From assembly GCA_026874595.1 (NCBI GenBank), contig CM049311.1:59711953-59775952 (forward strand): 64,000 bases of DNA, read 5' to 3'. This DNA comes from Sipunculus nudus. Lineage: Eukaryota > Annelida > Sipuncula > Golfingiida > Sipunculidae. Below, piece by piece: positions 1 through 14,100 of the stretch. Positions within the stretch are counted from its first letter, which is position 1, and every line of letters starts with the position of its first letter. A program made the translations under genes and the position numbers. Below the pieces are notes generated by a model. It was given only the letters and a program-made list of their open reading frames with translations. It had not been told where the DNA came from and made no database searches.

Positions 1-304
1 GTTACATATAGCTTTTACTTGCCCTTCATCAATTTTACTTGCCCTACAAATATTATTGATTTTATTCAAGAACACAAAATTAGTTTTCAAGCCTTTACTT
101 TGGTAAAGGGATATTGCAGATTTGTTGTATACACTTGCTGGTTTTTACTGTTTTGACTCACTACCTGCATACAGACACAGCAAAAATCATGCCAAGGGTA
201 ACAAATTGAATAGAAAATGGGAACACCTGGCAAAAGGCTAGAATAATTATCACCTAGATTAGAAACCTATAGTCACTGGATTATAATTTGTTCCTGAATT
301 TCAG
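1..304. other. Intron end upstream of exon 1
   Basis: AT-rich intronic sequence with no recognisable gene or repeat boundary. It ends in the acceptor TTTCAG. Confidence 0.6.
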
Positions 305-462
305 GTGTTAAGTAACATTGCAACAAAACTGAAATACACCAGCATTAAGCATTGCATGTTGGGACACCTCTCATACCTGCTGGGCCAATGGCTGCAACTG
401 AATGCCTTCACAGAGTTCCCTTTCACACTAATGGGATACAGTTCACAAGAAGAGTTCTATAG
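305..462 (+). CDS. ATM: ATM exon e1 (first in window), solenoid region
   Basis: The exon is bounded by TTTCAG and GTGAGT and encodes 52 codons plus 2 bases. It starts VLSNIATKLKY and ends QEEFYR. The segment HCMLGHLSYLLGQWL and the FPFTLMGY motif resemble the ATM solenoid segment just before the VTVLPYFA stretch of the next exon. It splices in phase 2 to 2397. Confidence 0.9.
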
Positions 463-3400
463 GTGAGTAAATATGTAACCAAAGGAAGGATATACATGTG
501 CAAAAACAATAAAAGTAAGTATCAGTCCTGAAAGCAATGTCTGTTGTCAATGGTGGGGGTTATATTTTTGCCAGCGTTGGCATGTAAGCAAGATAACTCA
601 AAAAGTTATCAACAGATTTTGATTAAATTTACAGGATATCTAGGCAGTGATGCAAGGAACAATTGGAAAAAAATTAAGGGGGTGATCTGGATCACCATCT
701 GGATTCAGAAATTTTTTAAGGAAAACTTCTGTATTTTCAACAACTCCTTGGCGGAGGTCTGTGCTCTATGAGTGCATTTCTTGTATATTATTGCCCCACT
801 TGAATAAGCGGGTGCCCTATAGTAATCACCCTGTTCATCCATCTGTCTGTATGACTGTCTGTCCAAAAATTTGTTTCCAGATGATAACTCCATTTTGGAT
901 TGATATATGCCCTACCACTAAAGCAAGAACCCTTTTGATTTTGGGGTCATGAGGTTAAGGTCACAGGAGCCATCTGTCAACAAATTCATTTCTTGATGAT
1001 AACTCCAGTTGGGATTGACATGAATTTCAAACTTGACTTCTATATGGACCACCACTTAAGCATGAATTCTTTTGATTTTAGGGTCATGAGGTCAAGGTCA
1101 TGAGACCATCATGTTTTAACAGGTTTTGGAGACATTTTAAGCCAAAATTTTCATCCCAGACCTTCTATCTTGCACACATTGGACACCTGCCTTTAGGGGA
1201 AAATCTCTTGTTACTTTATGGGGTCACAAGATCTTGGGTCAAGGTCACAGAAACCATCTGTCCACAAATTCTTTTTCTAATGGTAACTCAAGTTGGGATT
1301 GAATTATGGATTTCAAACTTAACTGATTAATGGCCCACGAATAAAGTAACTCTTTAGGTTTTGGCATTATGAGAACAAAGGTTGGTCAAGGTCACAGGAC
1401 CTACATATTTAAAAAAATGTTGGTGCAGTTAAAGCCAAACAATTCATTTAGGACCATCCATCTTGCACATATAGCTCACCTGACAGTAGGGGAAGATTCC
1501 TGTTGATTTTTGGGTTACAAATTCAAAGGTCAAGGTCACATGAGCTATCTGTCCTCAAATCTGTTCCTGGATGATAACTCCAGTTTGAATTTACATATGG
1601 ATTTCAACTTTTATGGCCAACAAATAATGTAAGAGCCCTTTTGATTTCAGGGTCACAATTTCACAGGTGGGTCACATGAACCTCACTTTTAAAAAGATTG
1701 TAGAGGCATTGTAAATCTTTCATCCAAAATCATTTTTGTCAGGTCTTTTACTATATTTTTTCAAGCATCAATCAACCTGCACTTGAAGTCTATGGGCCTT
1801 TTGAGGGGCCCTTCCTGGCCTGAAAGTATTGTAGTTTAGTCACTCCTCCTGCAAAAGAAGGAAGACAAAACTTTCACCAGACTTATGTTTGGTTGTCACC
1901 TTCAGGTGATGCCATGTGTTAACTAATTTCTATGATCCAAATGGTCTCTTCCTTTACTACAGATAAGTGAGTAAATATGAAACGATCAGTTTCCTTGTCA
2001 AATGCAACAATTCCTTAGACAATAATAAGATGAGGAATTAAATGAGTAATATTTGAAATGAACTAAGTTTTGTTTGGAAGTTTTGATTCGCAGCGGTGCA
2101 TTGTATTTTAGAATAGCATTTTCATGGAATTTCAGTTTGCTGCTCATCAATTTTATGATTCCTGTTCCAAAATATCTAAAAAATACCTGCATCTATCTTC
2201 ACAAAAAATTCACACACATATTGACTATGTCACTAACTTGTGATTTTCACTAAAAAGTGGCACCACCTATGCTGTGGCCTACTTTCTGCAAAATGCTATT
2301 TAATCCACTTTTGCTGAATCAGTCAAACATCCATTCCTCTCATATAACACATCTTTAACTCTGTACAAATAAAAGTGTTACATTTGATTCCCACAGATGC
2401 TGCAAGAAGACCATAGTAGCCCAGCTGGTATGTCAGCAGCAGCTTGATGCTGCTGGTCCAATGGCACAGCTGCTGGGCCAGCCAGAAGAGGACCTACTAC
2501 TGGAGTGTATCCCATCATCCATTGTGACAGTGCTTCCTTACTTTGCTTGTGGAGACCAGTTGAATGACCAAGATGGGAAGAGTAGGGCAGACCAGACTTA
2601 CGACATGTTGGAAAAAAAGCTGACATCACAGGTTGTGTTCACATGGTTTTCTTTAAGTTTCTCAGTTTGTATCCGAGAAGCTTATACTTCCTAGTTTGCT
2701 TCTGGCTTATGTTCTACAAGCAGGTAATTGCTAATGTATAGTGGTCATTGTGAAAATTTCTTAATGATTGCCTGTACGTGAACTCCAGCTGTCTTATTCT
2801 GATAAATCTTCTAAGTATTTTCTTCATTTTATTGGCAGTATGGATAGTGTTTAACCTTGTAATAAAAGGGTTTGAGTTTTGTGTCTATATGTCATCTGAC
2901 ACACAGTGTGATGTATGAACTGTCACTAGTATCAGCAGAATAGGCTTCTTGTTTCTCTGATTCTGTGGAATGGTTGATGATAAATTATAGTAAAAGAATG
3001 GTTGAACCGTTTTCAGCCCCATTAAAGATCAAGCCATTACCTAGCAGGGTTTGGATCTAATGCAGATCAATTACATTGCATTTTAAAATTTCTCTTTGGA
3101 ATTTGCTCATTAATGCAGTTCTACCAGCATCCCTGCATTTCCATTTTTGTTTTTTATCACCTTGCATATAATAATATTTGATTACATTTATTTTCAATTT
3201 ACTTTAGGAAATTGCATTTATATGTCACTCTTGGACCCAACCTTATTACCAACTCAGTGCCATGACCCTATGCTTTGAATAAAAGAAATTTTTAAGTATA
3301 TTCTTTACATTGAATATTTCTTAAAAGTACTTTCCAAGCATGAGTCTCTTACTTAGATTATTATACATGCTTTCACATCTAAATTCTGTGTAATTCTACA

Positions 3401-6400
3401 GAGAATAAACCAGAGCATTACAACAAATTTGGATGAGACAGTGGTGTATGTTCTGAAGATGCTCTTTGAAAATGATGCCATGTAAGTAAAGTTGATTATA
3501 TATTATAGTATGTACCACACCAGCTTGAATATTGAGTGACAGTAAAATAAATCATCCAGTATTTAGTATGATATTCATATCTGGGTTCTACAAAAATCAA
3601 AATGCTCAATTTTTATGCCCCCGCCACAAAGTGTCCGGGGAATATAGTTTTACCCATGTCCGTCCTTCCGTCATTCCGAAATCAAACAGTTGTACGGACT
3701 TTTTTTCGCAATGCCTGCAGATATTGGCCTGATTTTTGGTGTATGGGCAGATAATGACCAGTTACAGATCAAGTTTGCGTTTAGTCCCGGTTGACCTACT
3801 TTTGACCGTTTTACGGCTCTTGAACATAGAAAATTTCATGAAAAATAGAAATTTTCATGACAAACACACATGTACGGACTTTTTTTCGCAGTGCCTGCAG
3901 ATATTGGCCTGATTTTTGGTGTGTGGCCAGATATTGACTAGTTACAGATCGAGTTCGCGTTTCATCCCAGTTGACCTATTTTTGACCATATGACAGAGAT
4001 CCTGAACATAGAAAATTTCATGAAAGACAGAAATTTTTATGAAAAATGCACATGTATGGACTTTTTTTCACAATGCCTGCAGATACTGGCCTGATTTTTA
4101 TGTGTGTCGCTTGATAATGACCCGTTACAGATCAAGTTTGCATTTTGCCCTTGTTGACCTACTTTTGACCATAAGACACCTTCCGAACTTAAAAAAATTT
4201 TACAAAATTTAACAAATGTTTCTAATTTGCCCCAGGCGGGGGCATTCGTGTCGTTCCGACACATCTAGTTATTGAGTTGTACATTACAGTTTCACAAGAT
4301 CTGTTGCACAGTTACAGTGATATTGGAATATTTCACTATATTGACTTTCAGGGGATATTTATATGCGTGTGGGGAGGTGTATATCATATGTCAGTATCAG
4401 ATTTGACTTCCATACAGGAATCCAGAGTCGAACCCTCCACATTTCCCGCCTGCTGTCATTCAGAAGACTCTGGTTTACCTGACCTCCTGTCATGATGCCA
4501 AGGCCAAGACCCTGGTGAGCCTGCTCACCAAGTCTCAGGTACAGGAGGTCCTCATTTACTCAACCCTGTACATCATTAACAATACAGTATATAGTATATG
4601 AAGTATTATTTATAATAAAGTTTTAATTCATATCAGGTTTCCATGTACCAGTCTATATTCTGAGCAAGACATGCAACTGTGTTTACACTTAGTTTGATCT
4701 GAATGTTTCTTTTTGTCATAGCTCTATAATGGTCATGGTAGATCCATTTTACGATGTTTTGTATCATTGATCATTCTTCAGTATTTGACAGCAGTCTTTC
4801 TACAATCTTTCTACATTTTACTTTGTTGCAGGATGGTGTACAGCGGGTACTTCTCTCACTGTGTGAAAACATGGCGATCTCCCACTGGACTTATGAATAT
4901 AAACGAGGCTTCCAGATGTATGCGTGGTTTGTCAGACAGGTCCTGCAGGAATTCCACCTAGGACTCAATCAGTCCTGGGCATTTGTCCTCCGTGCTGTGT
5001 TGTTTGTCCTCATACACACCATCAATAAATGTGCTGACCCCAACAGATCATCAAGGTGTGTTGTTGACTGCCATCATTCATGTTCAGGACATGGACTGAA
5101 GGACAGACTTTGTGTTAGTGTTTGTCTGCCAATCTAGAGATTGATCACAGTAACTGAACATATAGTACTACTGTATTCAACCCTGAAACATTAGGATTTT
5201 GGGGGTTTATGTTAAAACATGGCATTTAAAAATCACAAAATTATGAAATTTTAAAGATGCATTAGAATTAAAATGTTTAATAAACCTTTTAGTTCTATTT
5301 TGTTTGGAACAATTTAATTTTTGAAATTGCTGTTGACAATGGGAATTAAAGGTACCGGTCATAGTAAATGGTTTAAACTTCAAGTACACTTTAGAAATTT
5401 GCTGTAACACTTGGATAATTTCTATGAAATGTTTATTATTTCAGTCTTCATGTTTCCAAAATTGAAATCCAGCAGTAGGATGTTGTTAGGTAATCTGTCA
5501 TAATAAATGTCTGGCTCTGAAATCGTTAAAGGGGCCCAATCACCTTGCTTGTTTATGTTTATATCAAAATGTTTATAATATGTGGGGGCCATCCCAAATA
5601 ACAAACCAAATTCAACAGCAATCTAGCACCAAGTCAGATAAGCCAGAGCTTTGCAAATGCGTTTTGCAACAAGTGACCATTCTGCCTCCACATATATGCA
5701 AACTACCACCTTTGGTTACATGTTTTTCCCTTTTGTCAACATTGCTTTTTTAACAAACATGTTGTTGATAAACAAGTTCATACATCCTTAAGAAGAGAAG
5801 GCATTATAAGAACTTTCACAACCCAAACTACCCTTAGATCATTAATATATACACAGAGGAAGCCAGAAATCACATGAATTCTTTTTAGCTGACTGTATAT
5901 GACCAGATATAAGCTACACTTTTGATAAATAATGATTGCAAATTAGAACTCTGATATTTTAACTTATATTTTCAGATTTTTTTTTACTTGTAAATAAAAA
6001 AAATGAATCTGATAAAAACTTTTAATGGAAAAAGTGGATATGCTTAAAAAATAGGCTTTAATATAAACTTAACTGCATTATTAATATTCCCTTTAAATTG
6101 AAATAAAGGTATCAGTCCATTCTGTCCACTTACCTGTCCATCTGTAAATTTTTCATATGCATCACAGTATCTCAAAACTTTAACTGTTTTTCTTCATGGC
6201 AGTCTTGTCAGAGTATTAGTTTTGCAAACATATATTTAGAACTTTACTATAATTGAGTAGGAGGGCCCCTTTCCTCTTAGCTTCTCATATGCTTATATAT
6301 ATGAAAAATATTACAATAGAATATATTGCATATTTTGCCTTTGCAAAAATTTAAACTTTAGCTGAGCTCCGTGACCCATGGGTCCCTTGTTTTAAAAATG

Positions 6401-9400
6401 TAGGTGAATGGGCATCTTTAATACTTCCTGGTTTGAACCCTTACAAGACCTCAAAGGCAAAAGTCAGCAGATCCTTGGGTGTTCATGATTGTATCTTAAC
6501 AACAGAATGATAAATTAAGGAAAATGATAAACTTCATGCTCAGAAATTCTGAAACCCAGAAATTACGGCACTTAAACCCACATCATAAGGTAATCTTCAT
6601 CCATCCATGGTTGATTTATTTGGCTGTGCCACCTGCAAGCTATGGATCTATTTTATTAAAAAAAAAACAGAGTTTCAGCAGTTATGGAAATCAGGAAACT
6701 TGGAAAATGATTTTCACTTTTTTCAGGTCAGGGATATGAGAAAAAGGGTGAAATCTTGGAAAATTCAGAGACTTTGATTTGCTCAAACGAGAAATTGGTT
6801 GAATCGTTATATTTTGTCTCATATTCATACAGTGTGCCCAGTGCATGATCAGCTTTGGTGCTAATTGGTGGAAGTAATTTAGAAAATGATCCTGGACTGC
6901 TGAAAATTCATCATGGGGAAAGCTCAGTGAAAAATCAGGAAATGTTATATGTATAAAAATTGTGGGAATCCTGAAAAAGTGAATTCTGTATTGCTGAGAA
7001 ATATCACATCATTCATGATAGTTTTATTTTTATCCTGATTCCAGTGAAGCTGTCATTGAACAGCCTTTGTTGTAAGAGGAATTCAAACAAATCATGCATA
7101 TTTCAGGATTTGTTTGGAGAGGGATGAAAGCAGTACCATCACCAGCCTGAGTCTGCAGCTCATGTTAGAAGTCTGTCAGTGTGCCGTAGAAAACTGCCCT
7201 CAGGTAATGTATAAAAATCATCTTCCCTGTTAACATGAAGCAACCCTCCTTCATTATCAACTGAAATTTGAAATAACTCAGGAACATTTAAGAGATATAA
7301 GGTCAACATAGGGATCTTCCATACAATTGATTTTGAGGTTTACTCTGTGTTCTTTTAATTTTGTTAGTAAAATTGAATTAATAAAACTTCATGCTCACCT
7401 AATGATCACTGTTAGTTAACCAACCTCTCATGAAAAATGATCAGCTTTATCACCTTTGTAAGCATTACTTTGTATTCACTGTGGTGTGTCACAATCTGCA
7501 GTATGATACTAATAAGAAAGCCTTAATGTTTATAAACAATAATTCATTTTGTGTAATCTCTATTTCCTCAGGAGTTGGGAAGATTCCTGCCTCCAGTGCT
7601 TAAAGCAGTACAGAAGGCCCAGTCTGGGTACTCCGATCTTGCAGAACAGGTAAAATACATAACTTTATTTAAACTTCAGATGGACACTGAAGAAAAATGC
7701 AGTGCTGCATTGACTCTCTGCAGAACATAATAAAATAACATCTGCCCCCCATCCCATGTAGTATTTTTGGTCTAATCTGAACCCTTATTGTGTGAAATAT
7801 GGCCCACTTCTATTCCTTTATTGGTCCTGCCAAAGGTAGTTTCGACAAGTTTTACCAGACTATGAACAAGGGCCGTTACAATATATTCTATAAAGATCCA
7901 ATACATATCACTGTAATTCACTCTTGATACAATATCTGTTACATGAGGTAAATGCTGGTAAGAAGTGATATGTCAAGCCAATGTACCTCCTAATTCAGAG
8001 ATACATAACCAAACTGTTCATAAAAGTTCAAAACCAAAAATACATTTTTTAAAGAAATATTAACCAATCAGATTCTCTTCAATTTCCTTCAGACCAAAAA
8101 CATTTCTCCTTTTATTATATTGTGCTTAGCAAATTTAACTAAACATCAGACATCGCTTTCAATTGTGTGATCAAAATTAATATCATGTTGATACAGAATG
8201 TTGATACAAAGGCTTAGGATTATACTGGTACAAAATGAAATTTAATTCTCTGATATATGAATGCATGGATTATTGTATTACAGCCCTACTTTACCCTATC
8301 ATATAAATCTTATATTCTCACACAGGCTAAGCAGCTGCTGGACCTGTTACTGGTAGAACAAGCTGGGAGGATGAAGGACTCCATACAGAGCATGCCACTG
8401 TTCCCAGAACATCATAAAAACTACAGATGTATCCAGGAGAAGCTGAAATCATCCAGGGATAAGCATGGACTTGCAGTAGAACTTGATTCATACCTCAGGA
8501 TCTTCAGCATGTGGGGCTGGCAAGGAGTGGACCTGAATTACCTCAACCAGCTCAGGATAATGTTAAAGAGGCACAAAAAAGAGCTTACCTCAATTATAAC
8601 CCAGCATTCAGGTATCTCATGCAATACATACATACTACACATAAGTTTCAGTTTGTGAACTAACATAGGTCACTACAGACAAGTGCTATAACCTTCATGA
8701 TTGTGGACACAGTTCTCAAAGAGGAACAGTTCCATTTTGAATATGTCACCAGGGGGTTATTTGTCTAGCTGCTCCCATTGTTGTTGTATAGATATGATCA
8801 GCTTCTATCTGTGTCACTATTACTTATACACCTTGACTCTGCTTTCTGCCTTGTTGAGAGAACTCATCTAATTTTAGCGAACCTGTGAGCTTATGCGATG
8901 GTGCGGCGTCGTGCGGCGTCTGTACGTTAACCATAGCTATCTCCAAAACGGCAGAAGCTAGCATCACCAAATTTTTTGCAAATAATCAGTCATCTGAAAA
9001 TCTCTTATCGGATTTTGTTTATTTTTTTTCTAACTGCATTTAAAACTTTACAAGAATTATTCTATGGCAGGGTTCTGCCAGTTTTATAAGAATAGATTGG
9101 GTAAATACAGCTTTAAAAAAGCATTGTAGCAAATTGAAAAAAGGCTTTCCGTGTTTGAAAACAGATTTGACAACATGCTGAGTTTCAGCAGCCAAGTCAA
9201 GAGGTCAGTCAGTATAACCAGGTGGGGTCCAGACATCACCATGGCAACTGACCTGGCTCTGGCGGGTGTCTAGACAATGTGTCTAGACGTCTAGACACAG
9301 CATCTAGACGTCTAGACAGAATGTCTAGACGCAGAATTCCCAGATTATTGGAACTATATCTATCAGCTGTTTAAAAAACTTGGTTTGCATTTTTAGCGAA

Positions 9401-11071
9401 TCTGTGAGCTTATGCAATGGTGTGGCGTCGTCTTTCTTCTGTCGTGCGTCATAGCTATCTCAAAAAGGGCAGGAGCTAGCATCACCAATTTTTTTGCAAA
9501 AGATTTGTCATTTAAAAAATTATCAGATTTTTAGCGAAACTGTGAGCTTATGCAATGTTGCTGCATCATCCATCATTCGTCAGTCTTCTTACTTTGTCTC
9601 TAGTTAACCATACCTGTCTCAAAAATGGCAGGAGCTAGCATCGCCAAATTTTTTGCAAATAATCAGTCATCAGTCATCATGTGTTTAGTTTTTTCTAACT
9701 GCATTTTCTTAGATTTTTGCTTAGTGTCCATTTCTTCATCTGCCTTGGGATAAAAACACTCATATCTCTGCATTGGTTGGACTTATCAACCTGAAATTTT
9801 GCATCTGTATACATCTTGGACAGCTTTCTTGATTTTATGACAGGTGGCGCCACCTACATCACGTTTAAGCTGCAGACATCCAAGCTATTATCTCGGGAAC
9901 CATTTGACCGATTTGGCAAAAATTTTACATGTTTATAGATCCCACATAGCTCTTTATCATACGCAAAACGTGGCGTTACCTGCAGTCATTTTTGTATACG
10001 CTGCAAACATTCAGGCTTATATCTCAGGATTGGTTTGACATACCCCCCCGAAATTTTGCATGTTTATAGATCTCACTTAGCTCTTAATCATACACAAAAC
10101 TGGTTTTGCCACCTGCAACCATTTTTGCACAGCGTCCATCTGTTCATCTGCCTTGGGATAAAATTACTCATATCTCGGCAGTGGTTATACTTTTTCACCT
10201 GAAATTTTGCAGGTTCATACATCCTTGACACCTTTCTTGATTTTATGGCAGGTGGCGCTGCCTACATTTATGTATACACTGCAAAAATTCAGGCATATCT
10301 CAGGACTGGTTTGACATATCCCCCTAAAATTATGCATGTTTATAGATCTCACATAGGTCTTAATCATACACAAAATTGGTGGTGCCACCTGCCACCATTT
10401 TTGCACAGTGTCTCTGTATGTTTGTCTGCTGTGGGCTAAAATCACTCATATCTCAGTAGTGGTGTGACTTATCAGCCTAAAATTTTGCATGTTTATATAT
10501 CTTGGATAGATTTCTCTTTTTTGTGGCAGGTGGCGCCACCTACATTTATATATACGCTGCAGACATTCAGGCTTATATTTCAGGACTGGTTTTGACATAT
10601 CCCCCTGAAATTTTGCATGTTTATAGATCTCACATAGCTCTTAATCATACACAAAACTGGTGGCGTTACCTGGAATCATTTTTGCACAGTGTCTGTCTGT
10701 TTGCGTGGGATGAAATCACTCATATCTCCGCAGTGGTTTGACATATCTGCCTAAAATTTTGCAGGTTTATACATCTTGGATAGCACTCTCGATTTTGTGG
10801 CAGGTGGCACCACCTACATTTATGTATACACTGCAAAAATTCAGGCATATCTCAGGACTGGTTTGACATATCCCCCTGAAATTTTGCATGTTTATAGATC
10901 TCACATAGCTCTTAATCATACACAAAATTGGTGGTGCCACCTGCCACCATTTTCGCACAGTGTCTGTATGTTTGTCTGCTGTGGAAGTTGCGGAAGTTGT
11001 TATCTGTCTTTTAAGTCTTCAATCTCTTAACATATGTCTTTGATTAGATATCCTTATATATATATATATAA

Positions 11072-11116
<45 letters not shown>

Positions 11117-14100
11117 GTTGCCATGGCAACCAATTGAAATGTGAGATATCAAACAAATGTTCTTTGTGTCACTCTAATTAAACAATTTCTCGCAGTAGTT
11201 GTGTTGTGCTGTTTTTAGCTCAGCTGACTATAAGTCATCTGAGCTATAGTCGTGGTTCATTGTCCGTCGTCCGTCCGTCTGTCCGTCCGTCCATCCGTCC
11301 GTAGATGTGGCACCTTTTGAAACCGTAAGACCTAGGAATCCAAAATTCGGCATAGTGTTAGATGTCCCCAAGATCTCCTACCAAGCTGAAAACTGGGTCT
11401 TTGCGGCTTTGTTCCTTTGAGAAATTAAGGAAAAACCTCAATTTTTTATTAAAAACCTGTTTTCACACTTCAGGGCTGCCTAATATCAAAACCACTCATC
11501 TGTTTTTCCTCATATTTACCATAAATATTCCTCTATATAGTTCCTGTGTACATGCCTGAAATTATGTCTGTATTATATAATTTAAAATAGTTATAGGCCA
11601 GAACATAATGCATTTTGTAAAAAATCAGGAAAGATATTTGATCACTTAACACAAAACATGTTAAAGCTATGGACTTTTTTTCAAGTAATATAAATTTAAT
11701 TAATCAAAATTAAATTGTATACCCAAAATTAGATCATAATCTTTTAAATTTTTTAAAATATTAACAAAAATAAAAAATTGGTACCTTAAATTTTGTCTAA
11801 CTTTGACCATGGCACGTTTTTTAGCTCAGCTGACTATAAGTCATCTGAGCTATAGTCGTGGTCCATTGTCCGTCGTCCGTCCGTCTGTCCGTCCGTCCGT
11901 CCGTCCGTCCGTCCGTCCGTCCGTCCGTAGATGTGGCACGTTTTGAAACCGTAAGACCTAGGAATCCAAAATTCAGCATAATGTTAGATGTCCCCAAGAT
12001 CTCCTACCAAGCCGAAAACTGGGTCTTTGCGACTTCATTCCTTTGAGAAATTAAGGAAAAACCTCAATTTTTTATTAAAAACCTATTTTCACACTTTAGG
12101 ACTGCCTAATATCAAAACCACTCATCTGTTTTTCCTCATATTTCCTATAAATAATCCTCTATATAATTCCTATGTACATGCCAGAAATTAGGTCTGTATT
12201 ATTTAATTTAAAAAAGTTATGGGCCCAAACATAATGCATTTTGTAAAAAATCAGGAAAGAAATTTTATCACTTAACACAAAACTTGTTAAAGCTAAGCAC
12301 TTTTTTTCCAGTAATATTACTTTTATTAATCAAAATTAAATTGTATACCCAAAATTAGATCAAAATCTTTCAAATTTTTAAAAATATTAGCAAAAATAAA
12401 AAATTGGTACCTTAAATTTTGCCCAACTTTGACCATGGCACGTTTTTTTGCTGTAACTGCTGTGGATTTAATTTTCACAGCATGTTTTTGTTAGCATTTC
12501 AACTGTTAACACCAAAAATTTGAAACCAGTTGATCAAAAACTGTAGATTTTATTCAAGTTTTCAAGCACCATGTCACATATTGCTAGTGTTATGCAGTTT
12601 GCTAGAGCTCAGCTCCCAAGCTTCAGCTCTAAGTTCCTTAAATTTGGCATACAGTTAGATTTCTCCAAAATCCCCTACCATGCCAAGAATTTGGTCACTA
12701 GGACTTAATTCCTTTGAGATATCAATGAAAAACTTCATTTTTCCATTAAAAACCTAATGTTACACTTTAAGACTGCCTAATATCAAAACCACTGATCTGA
12801 CTTTGATCATATATAATATACAAATTTTTCTATACATTCCCTATGCACATGCCAGAAATGATGTCAGTATTGTGTATTTTTTTTAAGTTATGGGCCCAAA
12901 CATAATGCACTTTGTAAAAAATCAAGAAATATATTTACTCCCTTAACAAGGGCATTGCTGAAGCTAGAGATTTTTTTTGTCAGGGATGTAACATTATTTA
13001 ATCAAGATTTAATTGAATACCCAAAATTAGTTCTGAATTTTTCAAATTTTATAAGTTATTAGTATAAATATAAAATTAGTACCTTAAATTTTGCCCAACT
13101 GTGACCAAGGCACGTTTGTTTCCCGTGAGCACTGTTGATATAATTTTCATATCATGCACACATAAGGATTTCAGCTTTTTAGTTTAGAAAGCTGAAAGAA
13201 ATTTGCCAAATATTGTAGCTTTTATTAATGTTTTTTATGAGACCCTGTCAGACTTTGGCTCTCTCCAGCCCCTCTTGAGTCACCTGTATGTTGACCTTGT
13301 TGACCTTTCATCAAATTATGCACGCTTGAGGGGAGAATCCAGGCAGCTTATGGCCAGCCACAGTTGATCCAGGTGTTCAACCCAACTCATCTAGTAGTTT
13401 TAACCAACAACATAACAATAAACAATAAATTAATAAATTTTTATTGGTTTTTAATAACAAATTAAAGTGAAATAGAAAAGGAATTTGTTAGTTTATAATA
13501 ACAGGAAATTAACTTGCAGTTACTGATGATATAAGAATCTTGTATCGATGGGTAGAATGTCACATTTTCCAAATAACACCATGCAGTCACCTATGGCATT
13601 TTTCAGTTCATTTTTAATGATAAAGAAGTAAATCATATTATTCATTACTAATCATTAAGGATTATATGAAGGAAATTAATGATAGACAAAGATGCAGTTG
13701 ATAATATTAATCTAGATTCCTACTGTGTCTAGTGTGTACATTGATGTGAAATTAGTCCAAAATGAATTTTTTACAGTTATTTTTTAATATAAATAAAAGC
13801 CATAAAACCAGGTACTTATGATCATTATTTAAATGTGTGAAATTTGTATATTCTGGATTCTCAACATCATTGTTTTGTGAAAACTGAATAAATACCAGAC
13901 ATGGTGCGAATACTTTGTAATTGTATTTAAATACGAATATGATTATGTACTCCATTATAAAATTTCTTGCATAAAGAATGGGAATTCAGGTAAAAATGAA
14001 AGTATATGAATACTCGTGCAAATACTTTCAAAATGTATTCATGAATGCATTCATGAATATATTCTTTAATATTATTTTAATAATCATATCAGTTATATTT

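Noticed and set aside
305-5055. Assignment to ATR or another PI3K-related kinase
   Set aside because: The NPPHFP, CLGELGP, AVLPFLIHDVL and MAWRNTQWN segments fit ATM in order and spacing, not ATR, DNA-PKcs, SMG1 or mTOR.
8257-8658. 133-codon ORF starting in the intron before e8
   Set aside because: Only 8326-8611 is exonic. The upstream part is intron that happens to be open, since the acceptor CACACAG and phase fit the ATM chain.
10215-10958. Short ORFs on both strands with RSINMHNFRGICQTSPEICL-like peptides
   Set aside because: They coincide with family E repeat units and recur with them.
11858-12046. ORF with VRPSVRPSV repeats
   Set aside because: Translation of the (CCGT)n run inside element A2; the equivalent ORF appears in each A copy.
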